A stretch of DNA of 64,000 nucleotides, taken from Ailanthus altissimus (Eukaryota > Streptophyta > Magnoliopsida > Sapindales > Simaroubaceae). The notes beneath the pieces were generated by a model that was given only the letters and a program-made list of their open reading frames with translations, did not search any database and was not told the DNA's origin. Both the position numbers and the translations under genes were made by a program. Every line of letters starts with the position of its first letter. Position 1 is the stretch's first letter. The stretch is from positions 17,303,001 through 17,367,000 of the forward strand of contig OX327683.1 of NCBI GenBank assembly GCA_946807835.1, written 5' to 3'. Below, piece by piece: positions 36,604 to 47,644 of the stretch.

Positions 36604-37294
36604 TGTGAGATTATTGATTGAAAATCATCGGAATATGATTTGGAGATCAAGCCAAGTGCGTAGGGGGAGCATGGATCGAAGACGGACGTGAAAAACGAAG
36701 AAGGCATCAGGCGTTAGCGTCGCGGCGATCAGGCGTGGGCGCCGTGGTGCCAATTCCAGAACCTGAGCGCCGTAACGCCAGGAAGCCAGCGCCGCAGCGA
36801 TGAGCGCCCAAAGCCGCGGCGCTGGAAACGGGAACAGTATCCCGAAATAAGAAAACTTTCTTATTTCGTCTCCCACTCGTTTTAGGACTCCTTAATACGA
36901 CTCCCACACGTATAGGGTAAACCTAAGTCATCTCAAAGCCTATATAAAGGCTACCAATTGGCTTGTAAACACATCTTTATGATCAAGTAAGAAATCTTGG
37001 CGATCAACAACAATCTTAGTGATAATCTTTGTGGTTCTTTGTGAGAGAAAATTCCTAAAGAGTTTTCTTTGTGATCTTTCTTCTAATAGACATACTTTGT
37101 GGTTGCCTTATGATTCATAATAAGTGAAGAGTGTGATCTTGATCCGCCGTGGACGTAGGCAAGTTACCGAACCATGTACTTCTTTGTGTGTTCTTCTTCT
37201 ACCCATTTCTTTATTTATTTCTTAGTAATTTGTTTTGCATTATTATATTACTTGGGTGAATTGTTTTGCTTATTTGTGTGCTTCCGCTTCAACA
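36604..37294 (+). mobile_element. Solo LTR (family D), 691 bp, inside the family B 3' LTR
   Basis: Starts tgtgagattattg and ends cttccgcttcaaca. It is flanked by actcc (36599-36603) and acccc (37295-37299), a 4/5 target duplication. The family B LTR sequence is continuous across it. A TATA-like tatataaagg lies at about 36940, and a GC-rich block (36680-36840) holds repeated GCGCCG words. No internal region, hence a solo LTR. Confidence 0.8.
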
Positions 37295-37891
37295 ACCCCC
37301 TTGATTTATAGATCTCACAAACAAGGTCGTGTAAGTCATTGAGAGGTGGGAACGAATTAAAACTTCGAATCCTATTCAATTTTCAATTGGTTATTTACTG
37401 TTCTACACAAAGAAGAATTTTCCATAAGTGGATAAATTCTACTGAATTTGTTTTTACTGATGACTTTAAAATAGATTAGAAATTTTAATTAATTCAAGTT
37501 TAATTAAACTCATAATTTGATGAGGATTTGGATTCTTGTATTCACCATTTAATATGAATTAGGATTTGAGCACTATAAATATATATGGGTGTCTGTTTAT
37601 AATTCATTCATTCATTCATTAATATATTCGATTCAATATTCAATCAATTCTATTCTCATACACATTATATATTATGCAATATTCACATTCATTATTCAAA
37701 CAGACAAAAAAGATTATTGACATGCTTGTCTTTATAATACTCATACATACAAACACTATCTTTATTGGATAAATACTAACTTAGCGTCTAAGTATTTTCT
37801 ATTGTAAAAGAACGGTGCATTCCAGTAAATTCGAAGAGTAAGTAAGAATAAGAAGGTAATTTTTATAGAATTCTAATATCTAGAGCTTACA

Positions 37892-38035
37892 ATAGTGATG
37901 GTGATGAATAATTTAAAGGCGATGCCTTTGTCTACTATATCGAGTATGACTTTGCTTAACAAGTTCAATGTATTTATTCACAAAAAAAAAAAAAAGTTCA
38001 ATGTAAAGGATGTTTAGAAAGTATTGATGTATCAA
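37892..38035 (+). pseudogene. DUF674 pseudogene 1, middle segment
   Basis: Reads VMNNLKAMPLSTIS and MTLLNKFNV, matching MDNLEVSPMSTIS and ITLLNKFNV of the intact gene. A poly-A run (about 37982-37995) sits in a duplicated aagttcaatgta word. A stop follows NVKDV. The rest resumes at 40606 after the next LTR insertion. Confidence 0.85.
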
Positions 38036-38096
38036 GTAAGGCTCTCCAATTCGACACCACTTAGGTATCAACTTACCCACACTTTGATACAATTTT

Positions 38097-40605
38097 TGTT
38101 TTGGGTAGAAAATCAGCCTTAACACTAATCTCACTTAGTAATTAATATTAGTACTAATCTTATTCGTTAGGATCTATGTGCCTTAATAACTTTTAGCCTG
38201 GTAATTAGCATTGTAAAATTATATGCATTTTTCGAAAATCTTTCACTCATAAGTAAAACAAGAATAAATAAGATTAACCACACGATAAAAAAAATAATCA
38301 CATAGACAAGGCACAAGAATATATGTAGTTCAGCAACAAATGTTTAAGTCCATAGTGGATTACTAGATTCTCACTTTTTTTTATTTAAGTTTTTTATACA
38401 TAAAGAACCCTTACTAGAGAAAACATAGGAATAAATCAATAAATGAGCTCCTAATAGGATTTACCAAGTGTTATCTTGCACACTTATGCCCAGTGCTCAA
38501 GCACTTTATGGCACTATTTTACACTTATACTCATCATCAGAGCTGTCTTAACCCTCTATTTTTTCTCCTGTTGATGCAATGTCAATTCTAATGAATTACA
38601 AAGGTTTATATAGGCTTTATATTGCCATTGAAAATTCTATTTCTTATTGGAATAAGAGTCCATACAAAAGGAAAGTTTAAAATTGATTCAAACACTTGAA
38701 AAACCTAAAAGCATGAGTTTTCTAAAGTGTCTGCACCTCGATGAGATTGGATAATGTTGCAGTGTTGGTGCAACTTCGAATCAGTGTCTCAATGCGTAGT
38801 GGCTAACGCTGTAATGTGAGTGTCCTGTTTGTGACGCTGTAGCACTGAACTACAGTGCTGCAGCTTCCAAACTTGAGCAAGTTTCCCCTTGTGTTTCTAT
38901 GCACCTCATCTCTTTTGGCTTTTTGTTTCGTACCTCTTTTGTTCGTTTATTGCATTCTTGATCACATGTTCGAGTCCTTTTTAGTTTTCAATTCGAAATC
39001 AAATACTACCTTGATTTTGAATCACTAAAATTTCAACAATACACTTATTGATTCAAAATCTCTTCAAAAGCTTTTTTAGGATCTATCAACTCCTTATCCA
39101 ACGCTCAATTACTCTAGTGCTGATAAAGTTAAGTCTTATGCCGAGACTTAACTCCTTTAAGGCTGTTTCATTAGTCTCTAAAGATTTCAAATGTATTTCT
39201 CTCTCGATAGCTATCATATTATGATCTCTAGTGTCATTTAATACTATCATAATATCTTCATGGCTATATCCTTCCTTACCATATATTCTCTTTCAATCTT
39301 TGCCACTACGGTGAGATAATCTCTGATGTTATCTTTGGTGTGTATCCCCTTAACAAATTCATGCTGAGACTCCATAAGATTCCATCAAGTATATAACCTC
39401 AACTGTGTTTCTTACCCTTAGACCCTTTAAATATCTTTTGTATTATTTTTACAAGAAACCTTCAAGGATTCTTCAACTTCAAGTTCTATTCACAAACTAA
39501 TTGCAATACTTCCATCTTTCTTTGATGTCCTCTTTGATTACTCTTTAATCTCTATTCTATAGCCCTTTTCTTGCAGTCAAATCGCTGCACTCCTAGGCTC
39601 TTGATATTTTTCCCTATTCTTCATACTTCATACTTGTGAATCCTTATGTTTAAACAACTTATGCTCAGTAATTAATCTCAACCATAGCTTTAATGTTAGT
39701 GTATTGCGAGAAATCATCCTTAGCACTAATCTCACTTAGTAATTATCATTAGTACTGATCCCATTTATTAGGGTATATATGTTATAATACCTTTTGGCCT
39801 GCTATTTAGCACCATAAAATTCTAAGCACTTTGTGAGAGTCTTTCACTCATAAGTAAAATAAAAATAAATAAGATCAACCACACAATAGAAAAAATAATC
39901 ACACACAATGAACAAGAATATATGTGATTCAGTAATAAATGCTTATGTCTATGGTGGATTACTAAATTCTTGCTTCTTTTACTCAGCTCTTTTATACACA
40001 AAGAAACCTCACAAAAGAAACCTAAGGAATACATTAATAGAAGAGCTCCTTAAAGGATCTACTAAGTGTTATCTTACACCTATGCTTAATGCTCAAGTAT
40101 TTTATGACACTCTTCTATATTTCTGCTTAGCACCAGAGCTGTCATAATCCTTTATTCTTTTTCTTGTTGATGCATTGTCAATTCTAATGAATTATAAAGG
40201 TTTATATAAACTTTATTCTGCTCTTAGAAATCTTATTTCTTGTTGGAATAAGAGTCAACGTGAATGAGGAGTCCAAAAATGACTCAAAAACGTGAAAAAA
40301 CCTAAAAATGCAAGTTTTTTGAATTGGCCCCACGGTACCATTGGCCAACACTGTGGCATTGGTGCAACTTTGAATCAATGTAATGGCGCTTGGTGGCCAA
40401 CATCGTGGCGCTGAACTCCCAACGCTGCAACATCCACACCTAGGCAGGTTCCCCTTTATACTTCTATGTCTCTCAGTGCTTCTGCCTTTTTGTTTCGCAG
40501 CTATTTTCTCTATCCATTATATTCTTGACCATGTATTCGAATCCTCTTTAATTTTTAACTCAAAATTAAACACAATCTTGATTTTGAATCATCATAATTT
40601 CAACA
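38097..40605 (-). mobile_element. LTR element without coding capacity (family C), inserted in DUF674 pseudogene 1
   Basis: Two direct repeats of about 0.9 kb, 38097-39038 and 39693-40605, share for example ctttcactcataagtaaaa, agctcct…aggat and the end tttcaaca. Read on the minus strand each begins TGTTGAAATT and ends …AACA, so they are LTRs of a minus-strand element. A tRNA-iMet-like ttgtatcaaagt (minus strand) lies next to 38097. The 654 bp between them hold no convincing gag or pol. The host gene words on either side (NVKDV left, EEMVVNF right) are collinear with the intact DUF674 gene. Confidence 0.7.
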
Positions 40606-40770
40606 GGAAGAGATGGTTGTCAACTTTTGGGCATTGTGGTGATCATTTTTCCTTTATGATTAATTAGCAATCACATACAACAATAAATAATGTTGTTTTG
40701 TGCATCATATTATTGTTCAGGGTCTTAATCTTGTTGAAGTCATCTTTTGAACGGAAGAGTGTTTAAGTAT
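40606..40770 (+). pseudogene. DUF674 pseudogene 1, 3' segment
   Basis: gaagagatggttgtcaactt gives EEMVVNF, the counterpart of EEKVVDF at the end of exon 1 of the intact gene. About 110 bases on, after an AG, VLILLKSSFERKSV matches the start of exon 2 (GLKLLKASFECKTV). The exon-intron layout is therefore still visible in the broken copy. Confidence 0.75.
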
Positions 40771-41320
40771 TTTAATAGGTGTTTTCCTTGGTGATAATAA
40801 GGGAGCCTACATATATAAAAGATTTTAAGGCATGCAATACTTGTACTGACTGAGGTTATCAATGTAGGATTGAGTTTTATTAATTTTATGTTTGAATTTT
40901 TAATTAATCTAGAGTGCTTAGTTAATAATTCTCAAGCAGTTTGAAACTTTGCTTTGTAACGATGACCTGAAGGAATGTCTAATTAATATCTAGTTTTACT
41001 ATGATATTCTTCTTACTTATGAGCTAAAAGGAATATCAATGATAAACTAGATACGAGTAAAGGCCAAAAGATGACAATCCTATGAGCAATGCATAAAAAA
41101 CAACAGTATCGTTTCCACTTCTGACTTCCCTATGAAGATTATTTTATTCTTACAGTAGGCATGGCATCGGAAACCCAACAAGTTTGCATCAGGTTAATTT
41201 ACTTTCCCTAGTCATATGAAAAGGCCTTGGAAATCAAGTATCTTCAAAGCAAGGATTTTGTTTAGTTTGCACTCAAACACCACAGGAGAAATAAATTATA
41301 AGCTTTTGCAAGACGAGAAA

Positions 41321-41382
41321 TTAACCTACAAAAATATTGATACGTTCTATGTTAACCTACAAAAATCTTGATACGTTCTATA
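41321..41382. repeat. 31-bp tandem duplication
   Basis: Two adjacent copies of ttaacctacaaaaat, then ttgatacgttctat, differing at two positions. Confidence 0.85.
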
Positions 41383-41489
41383 ATTTTTTTGCTGGATTTC
41401 CGACTCAAATCTAATCAACATATAACGATAAGCGTGTTGATTTCTATATGTTAATGATCATTACTATTTGAGTGATGTTCTAGACTTGC

Positions 41490-41735
41490 CTTGATTTTGT
41501 TGCAGCCTGCAAATACGACTGACTGAGACCATGGTTGCCCATTTGGGTGTGGACGAGGTATTTTATTCATTATAGATCTGATGCTTTTTGCTTTCGACTT
41601 AGTTTGTTGTTAACGTTAAGGTTTGAAGCTGCTGAAGGCATCTTTGGAATGCAAGATTGTTTTCACAAGTGTTCCCTCTTGCCTTGGAAATGTGGGAGAG
41701 ATAGACATGAATCTTCTGCTTCAATTTTGAAGGTC
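41490..41735 (+). pseudogene. DUF674 pseudogene 2 (C-terminal part)
   Basis: The frame around 41530 reads ETMVAHLGVDE then GT, matching EEKVVDFGVDE|GT of the intact gene. After a short intron-like gap, GLKLLKASLECKIVFTSV at about 41616 matches exon 2, continuing to a stop near 41735. A PANTT word just upstream matches the PAAST region, so about 60 codons are deleted in between. The N-terminal half is missing. Confidence 0.75.
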
Positions 41736-41894
41736 TTTTTTTGATAGTGTTGTCAATTATAATATCTACATGATCCTTTGCTTTGGCTTTTTAACTGCTT
41801 CAATTTGATGTTAACCATTATTCATCATACGTTGAAGTGCTTCGTTTGTAAACTACCTTATCTTTTTCTGTTTCTATGTATCCAGTATCCTCAT

Positions 41895-42845
41895 TTCCTT
41901 GTCCAGTTCTGATCATCTTGGTCACCCTGGTCTGTGGCAATTGGCAAAGCCTACATCATATCGAAAGCTTCAAGTCATTTAATCTTTTTAAATTTATGTG
42001 ATGATAATTATTTTACTGTTCTTAATGTGAAGTTGATAATTTTGAACTTAGAACGTTAACATGGAGTGCTGGAGTAATATTAACTGTATTATTTTCATAT
42101 TGTAAATAATGTGTCATGGAATATCATCGAGCAAACATACCCTGATTGTCCTTTTATATTTTCTATGTAAAAATTGACACTTCTTAATCCTAACCAACAC
42201 ACCCAAATCTCCTATCATGAGTTTTACCTGCAATTAACAAATATTGCTATCACATATTGAGAATGATGAAACTATCGGTAACATCTCTATTCTGCGGACA
42301 AACTTTTATACGAATTCTACTTATAATGTGGCATTTTTTTACCACCATCAACAGCAAATAGATAATGTAAAATTTGTGGCAGTAATATAATATTTTCAAA
42401 TCAAACAATTTATATAAATAAAATTTGTAGGCAGACCTCCAGTACTATGAGTTACTAAAATTAAATAATCTATTTATAACTATTGTATTAATATTTGGTA
42501 AATATTCAGTAGCTTTTCTGTCAAAATTAAGATGATTTTTACTCTACAATTATATAATAAAAATTTATATAAAAAAATATAAAATTGTGTTCATTTACTT
42601 AAAAAGTTATATCTGATAACACTCATTTACTTTCAATTGAAAAATGCTTCAATTGTACGTTAAACAAAACCAAACTCTTTGTAGAGAGAATTAACTTGTA
42701 ATATACAAAATTGACGTTCGTATTACGTTAAAATTCAACCAACTGGCACACGATGAACTTTAATTGACTAAAACACCAAAAACAATTTTTTTAATACAGG
42801 GAAAATTTTCAAACGCCTAGTGCACTATCAAAATAAATTCCAAAA
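41895..42845. repeat. Segmental duplication, copy 1 (upstream flank of the intact DUF674 gene)
   Basis: Collinear with 54755-55600. Shared runs include ttgtccagttctgatcat, gataattttgaacttagaac, taacatggagtgc and caaaccaaactctttgtaga. The match ends at about 42845, 550 bases before the DUF674 start. Confidence 0.85.
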
Positions 42846-43326
42846 ACTTAGTTGCGAAGGAAAGACTTCCGAATTAAATGATGAGTGGAATCGGTGATAG
42901 TGATTGTGAGTTGTGACAGTGATAGTCAGCCTCACACCCTCAGAAGCTTACAGCTTTCTGCCCTTTCCAGTGGTGGGGTCTAATCTAATGTTCTCCGACT
43001 ATTCATTTCCTCTTTTCTTTTCCTTTATCCTTTTTCAACTCACTCTTTTTGGAATCCTTAAGGGCTAATGCTTTAATAAAAATTAAACGTTAAATCTTTT
43101 TTTTAGTCTTTTTCCCCCAAAAATTTCTCTTATGTTAACTTTCTTCTTTCATTTCGATTCCTTAGCTCATTAATTAGCCATTAGTAAATAGTATTTACCA
43201 CTACTCGTGATCTTAAATGTCGAAATCATGCACACGGAGAACCCAAAACTTGCATGCAGCCTCCTTTTGTTATCGGCCAAATGCATAAACTTTTCGTCTC
43301 CCAAAGTCTGATTAGCTTTAGTTTCC
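42846..43326. other. Proximal upstream DNA of the intact DUF674 gene
   Basis: Single-copy within the window. Likely holds the promoter; I do not recognise specific sites other than the TATA box at 43327. Confidence 0.4.
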
Positions 43327-43334
43327 TATATAAG
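43327..43334 (+). promoter_or_regulatory. TATA box of the DUF674 gene
   Basis: tatataag lies 75 bases upstream of the ATG at 43402, a plausible spacing for a short plant leader. Confidence 0.65.
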
Positions 43335-43401
43335 CAAACGAGACCACTAAATGCATTTTAGCTAGCAATTCATCTTAGTTACCTAAACTAAAAACACAGC
43401 A

Positions 43402-44225
43402 ATGGAAGCTTCAAAAGTGAGCTTGAAGCTTCTTATTGACACAAAGGATCGCAAAGTTCTTTTTGCCGAAGCAGGTAAAAACTTTGTAGATTTTCTCTTC
43501 TATATTCTTTCTTTGCCCGTTGGTACTGTCGTTAAGCTCTTCAAATCGAAAAACATGGTGGGTTGCCTTAGTAACCTTTATCAGAGCATTGAGAATCTTA
43601 GTGACTCCTATATCCAGCAAAATCAAAACAAGAACTCGGTGTTGAATCCCAGATCTCCATTACATGTCACTGAAATCCCTCGCTTGCTTGCTGATCATGA
43701 ATCAATTAGCACTCGAAAGTTTTACACGTGTCCTCATTATTATAATAATCACCTATGTGTGGCTGATGTCCCAAACTTGCCTTGTCCTAATTGCAAGTCA
43801 AAGATGACTAGTGAGCTGCGTTATGTTTCCCCGGCTGCGAGCACTGGGACGGTGGTTGATGCTGGCAGTGGCTTTGTGAAGGGGGTTGTGACATACATGA
43901 TAATGGATAATTTGGAGGTATCGCCTATGTCTACTATTTCTTCTATAACTTTGCTTAACAAATTTAATGTTAAGGATGTGAGTGCGCTTGAAGAAAAGGT
44001 TGTGGATTTTGGAGTTGATGAGGTATGTATATCATTATGATTTAGTGCCCTTTATTATTTGTTGTTGAAATATGCATATAACAGAACCTTTATAAGTTTA
44101 GTTTATATGAAAATATAAAATATGGAGTCTAACTGATGCCTTTTGATTTTGATTAGGGTTTGAAGCTGCTCAAGGCATCTTTTGAATGCAAGACAGTTCT
44201 TACAAGTGTTTTCCTTAGAAATTAA
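43402..44225 (+). CDS. DUF674 family protein (intact copy), two exons
   Basis: Exons 43402-44022 and 44157-44225, GT-AG, phase 0, give 229 aa. The family marker LKLLIDTKDRKVLFAEAGK is at residues 7-25, followed by FVDFLFYILSLPVGTVVKL. A cysteine cluster (C110, C119, C128, C131; TCP…CPNCKSKM) looks like a small zinc ribbon. The C-terminal half holds YMIMDNLEVSPMSTISSI and LLNKFNVKDVSALEEKVVDF, then GLKLLKASFECKTVLTSVF in exon 2. DUF674 is a plant family that commonly occurs in tandem clusters and has no established biochemical role. Many members carry two such modules; this one has a single module. Two broken copies lie upstream, and a copia LTR sits about 580 bp downstream. Confidence 0.9.
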
Positions 44226-44805
44226 TACCTGATTGGTAGCGTCAACGTGGGAGATCTAGCCATGAATCTGATGGCTTTGTTATCTGTTTCTGAAACGGGT
44301 TCTAAAGCTTTTTCCTGGATGTTTATTTTTAATCAATATGATCTTTTGTTTTTTTTGTTGATAAAACTCTTTTCATTAGTTTGAACATGTTTAAGATTGG
44401 AACCCTATTCACATCAGATTGGATATATGATGGAAAGATTAAAAATACTATGCATAGAATATATATATATATTTATTTTGTATTACCACAATTAATTAAA
44501 TAATACTACTATAAATTATAGGCCACAATCAATCGTAATGAATATTAAATGTTTACATAAAAAATTTAATTAAAAAAAAACTACAAGATCGTAGTTTATT
44601 ATTAACACTTTCATTATATAATAATAATGAGATTATAGATATATTATCTCTAAAATTACATTAGAGACTCACTATAATATTAAGAACATTAATTTTGGTT
44701 CAACAATAATAAATATAATAAATTCTTCTCAAATATAAATTTTTTAGATTCTACAAAATGAAAGGCTAAATAAAAAATCAAATCTGATAGAATTGTAGAA
44801 TAAAA
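44226..44805. other. 3' flank of the DUF674 gene
   Basis: AT-rich, including an (AT)n run at about 44460. No gene recognised. The next feature is the LTR at 44806. Confidence 0.45.
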
Positions 44806-45155
44806 TGTTGGAAACTCACATTCAAAATTTGAGTAAAAACGGAGTTCAAATTACTATTCAATCATCAATGACAAAATTAAAACCCTAACCCCCATTTCTT
44901 TTCTCTCGATTCTGTTTCTCTCATTTCTTTTCAGCATAATGCCTAATTGCTTTTTCTCACCAAAATGAATAGCCTTTCTCATTTTTGTTTATGCATAATG
45001 CCTAATTGCTTCTTCTCACCAAAATGAATAAAACACTAACGTGCACTTATGGTAAATTTTATTCAGCCCCCTTATTGACTAATTTCACGCAAGTTTATCA
45101 TTTTTGTAAAATTATAAATTAGCACCTGAGCTCACATAATGTGGACCCATCAACA
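44806..45155 (-). mobile_element. 3' LTR of a minus-strand copia element
   Basis: Read on the minus strand it begins TGTTGATGGGTCC and ends TTTCCAACA (350 bp), directly after a polypurine tract (gagaggggat at about 45157-45166, minus strand). It contains a tandem duplication of about 60 bp (cataatgcctaattgct… at 44936 and 44994). The matching 5' LTR is not present in the window. Confidence 0.75.
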
Positions 45156-47644
45156 AATCCCCTCTCGACGTCATGTGAGAGGATCTATTAAGCCTATTTT
45201 TCTTTTACAAACTTGAAACTTCTCCTTGGACAATGGCTTAGTCATCATATCTGATCCGTTCTCATTTGTATGAATCTTTTCAAGTTGAAGGAGTTTTAAC
45301 ACTAACACATCACTTACCCAACGATATCTAACATCAATGTGCTTAGACCTTGAGTGGAATATTAGGTTCTTCGTCAAGTGAATGGCACTCTGATTATCAC
45401 AATAGACTATATAGCTTTCTTACTTTACACTCAACTCTTATAAAAACTTATTCATCCACAAGGTTTCTTTACAAGCTTCAGTAACTACAATATACTCAGC
45501 TTCTGTGGTAGACAAAGCAACACATATTTGAATTCTTGATTGCCATGACACAACTCCACATGCAAAGGTAATCAAATATCCTGATGCAGACTTTCTATAA
45601 TTCATATCTCTTGTCATGTCTGCATCTATATACCTATACAACACAGGTTTATCACCATCAAAATACGAACATGTCTTAGAGGTGCCTCTAAAGTATTTGA
45701 AAATCTATTTTATTGCTGTTCAGTGCTCTTTGCCAAGATTATAGAGAAATCGACTAACAACACTAACTCCATAAGCAATATCTAGTCTTGTATAGACCAT
45801 AACATACATCAAACTACCAACAGTTGATGCATAAGGCACTGTATCTATTTCTTCATTTTCTTTCTCACTTGTAGGACGTTGCTTGGAACTAAGCTTAAAG
45901 TGACATATATGTAGTGAACTAACTCATTTTTCCTTCCTTATGTTGAATCTTTCAAGAACCTTCTCAGTGTAGTTTCTTGAGATAACCATAGCTTTTCATT
46001 TTTCCTTTCACAGGAGATCTTCATGCTAAAGAGTTTTTTAGCATGTAAATCCTTCATAGCAAATGACTTACTGAATTTTCTTTTCAACCCTTCAATTTTA
46101 TTGGTATCATGACCAATAATCAACATGTCATCCACATAAGGCAAGAGAATAATGAAATCATTATCAACAAACCTCTTTATAAAAACACAATGGTCTGATG
46201 TAGCATATTGAAATCATAATTCTCCATGAAAGAATCAAATTTTTTGTACCACTGTCTCGGTACTTGTTTCAACCCATACAATCTTTTCTTCAACTTGCAC
46301 ACTAAATCTTCCTTACCTTTGACTCTGAATCCCTCAGACTACTCCATGTAGATTTCTTCCTCCAAATCACCATGAAGGAAAGCTATCTTAACATTAGGTT
46401 GCTAAATCTCCAAGTTTAGACTTGCTACTAAATCAATGACAACTCGGATAAAAGACATCTTTATTATAGGAAAAAAAAATTTCTTTAAAATCAATTCCTT
46501 TTTTATAACCAAACCCTTTCACAACCAACCTAACCTTGTACCTTAGTTGTGAGTTATTTTTAGTCTTCAGCTTGTAAATCCATTTATTCTTTAAAACTCT
46601 TTTACCCTTAGGTAGTTTTATTAACTCATAAGTATAGTTCTCATGCAAAGATTTTATCTCCTTTTATATAGCTTTAAACCACTCATTTTTATATCGGTGA
46701 AATATAACTTGCTAGAAGATTTCAGGCTCTCCCTTGTCTGTAAGCATCACATACTTATGTGGTGGATATCTGGAAGAGTGGCAACATTTTCTCATAGATC
46801 TTTTTAATTGAGGCTTAACTAATGGATCATGTGATTTTGGAGGTGCTTGCTTAATTTGTTCTATTGGACCATCATTATCAACTCTGTCATCAAAATCTTT
46901 TTGTGTATCTCTCTCATAACTATTATGAACTACAGGTGGATGAACTGATTTGAAAGTGTCAGGAATAAAATTTTTATCAGATTCTTGAGGCTCTTTATAT
47001 TTCTCTACCTCATCAACTATCTGATCTTAAAAAAATGTAACATCTCTACTTTTGATGATTTTCTAACTCACTGGATCCCATAACGCAAAAAGATACACTC
47101 TTTAGCCTTGTTGTCAAGCTTCGACCTCTCATATTTTAGAATATGAACAAATACCCTGCAACCAAACACTCTTAAATACTTATATGAAACATCTTGCCCA
47201 GTTCAAACTCTTTTAGGTACATCATCATCTAAAGGAGTTGAAGAAGAAAGGTTAATTAAATCAACTGCAGTTCGCATTATTTTGCCTTAAAAGTATTTAG
47301 GTAGTTTGGCATCAAAGAGCATACATTCGATTCTTTCTTGAATCATCCTATTTATTTTATCTACCACACCATTTTGCTAAGGAGTTTTTGGCACGGTCTT
47401 CTCAAGTCTGATATCATTAGATCTACAATACTACTCAAATGGTCATTTGTACTCACCATCATTATCTACTTTTACACATTTCAACTATCTCCATATCTCT
47501 CTCTCAACCTTAATGAGAAAATCTTTAAAGATATCAATCACTTAGTCTTTAGATTTCAGAGCAAAAACTCACACTTTTTTAGAATAGTCATCAATAAAAG
47601 TTACAAAATAAAGTGCACATCCACGTGTTCTAGTTTGTATAGTA
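45156..47644 (-). mobile_element. Decayed Ty1/copia pol (Tnt1-like), minus strand, 5' half lost
   Basis: From right to left: integrase YFVTFIDDYSKKVWVF (about 47620-47570), then reverse transcriptase LPKGKRVLKNKWIYKLKT (46433-46648), DDMLIIGHDTNKIEGLKR (45938-46144), RNase H SASGYLITFACGVVSWQS (45438-45644) and the tail HSRSKHIDVRYRW, NGSDMMTKPLSKEKF (45171-45377). Many stops and frameshifts break it. The element is cut at 47645 by the family A LTR, and the gag/protease half is not found on the other side, where a different copia element lies. Confidence 0.85.

Larger units (their letters stand above)
32992..37891 (+). mobile_element. LTR retrotransposon without coding capacity (family B), inserted in DUF674 pseudogene 1
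   Basis: 5' LTR 32992-33688 (697 bp) and 3' LTR about 36500-37891 (about 696 bp once a nested solo LTR is removed) share the family B sequence, including tttgagaggactcaa-type and attcgattcaatattcaatc blocks. A primer-binding-site-like tggcaccgtttatggga lies at 33689. The flanks carry atagt at 32987-32991 and 37892-37896, a perfect 5-bp target duplication, across which the DUF674 frame rejoins. The internal region contains a purine tract, a GC-rich leader, a hAT-like element and a SINE but no gag or pol, so it is a LARD-like non-autonomous element. The same LTR builds the array at 56072-64000. Confidence 0.8.

Noticed and set aside
36625..36876. Minus-strand GC-rich frame of 83 codons
   Set aside because: It lies wholly inside the solo LTR at 36604-37294 and reflects GC-rich LTR sequence rather than a gene.
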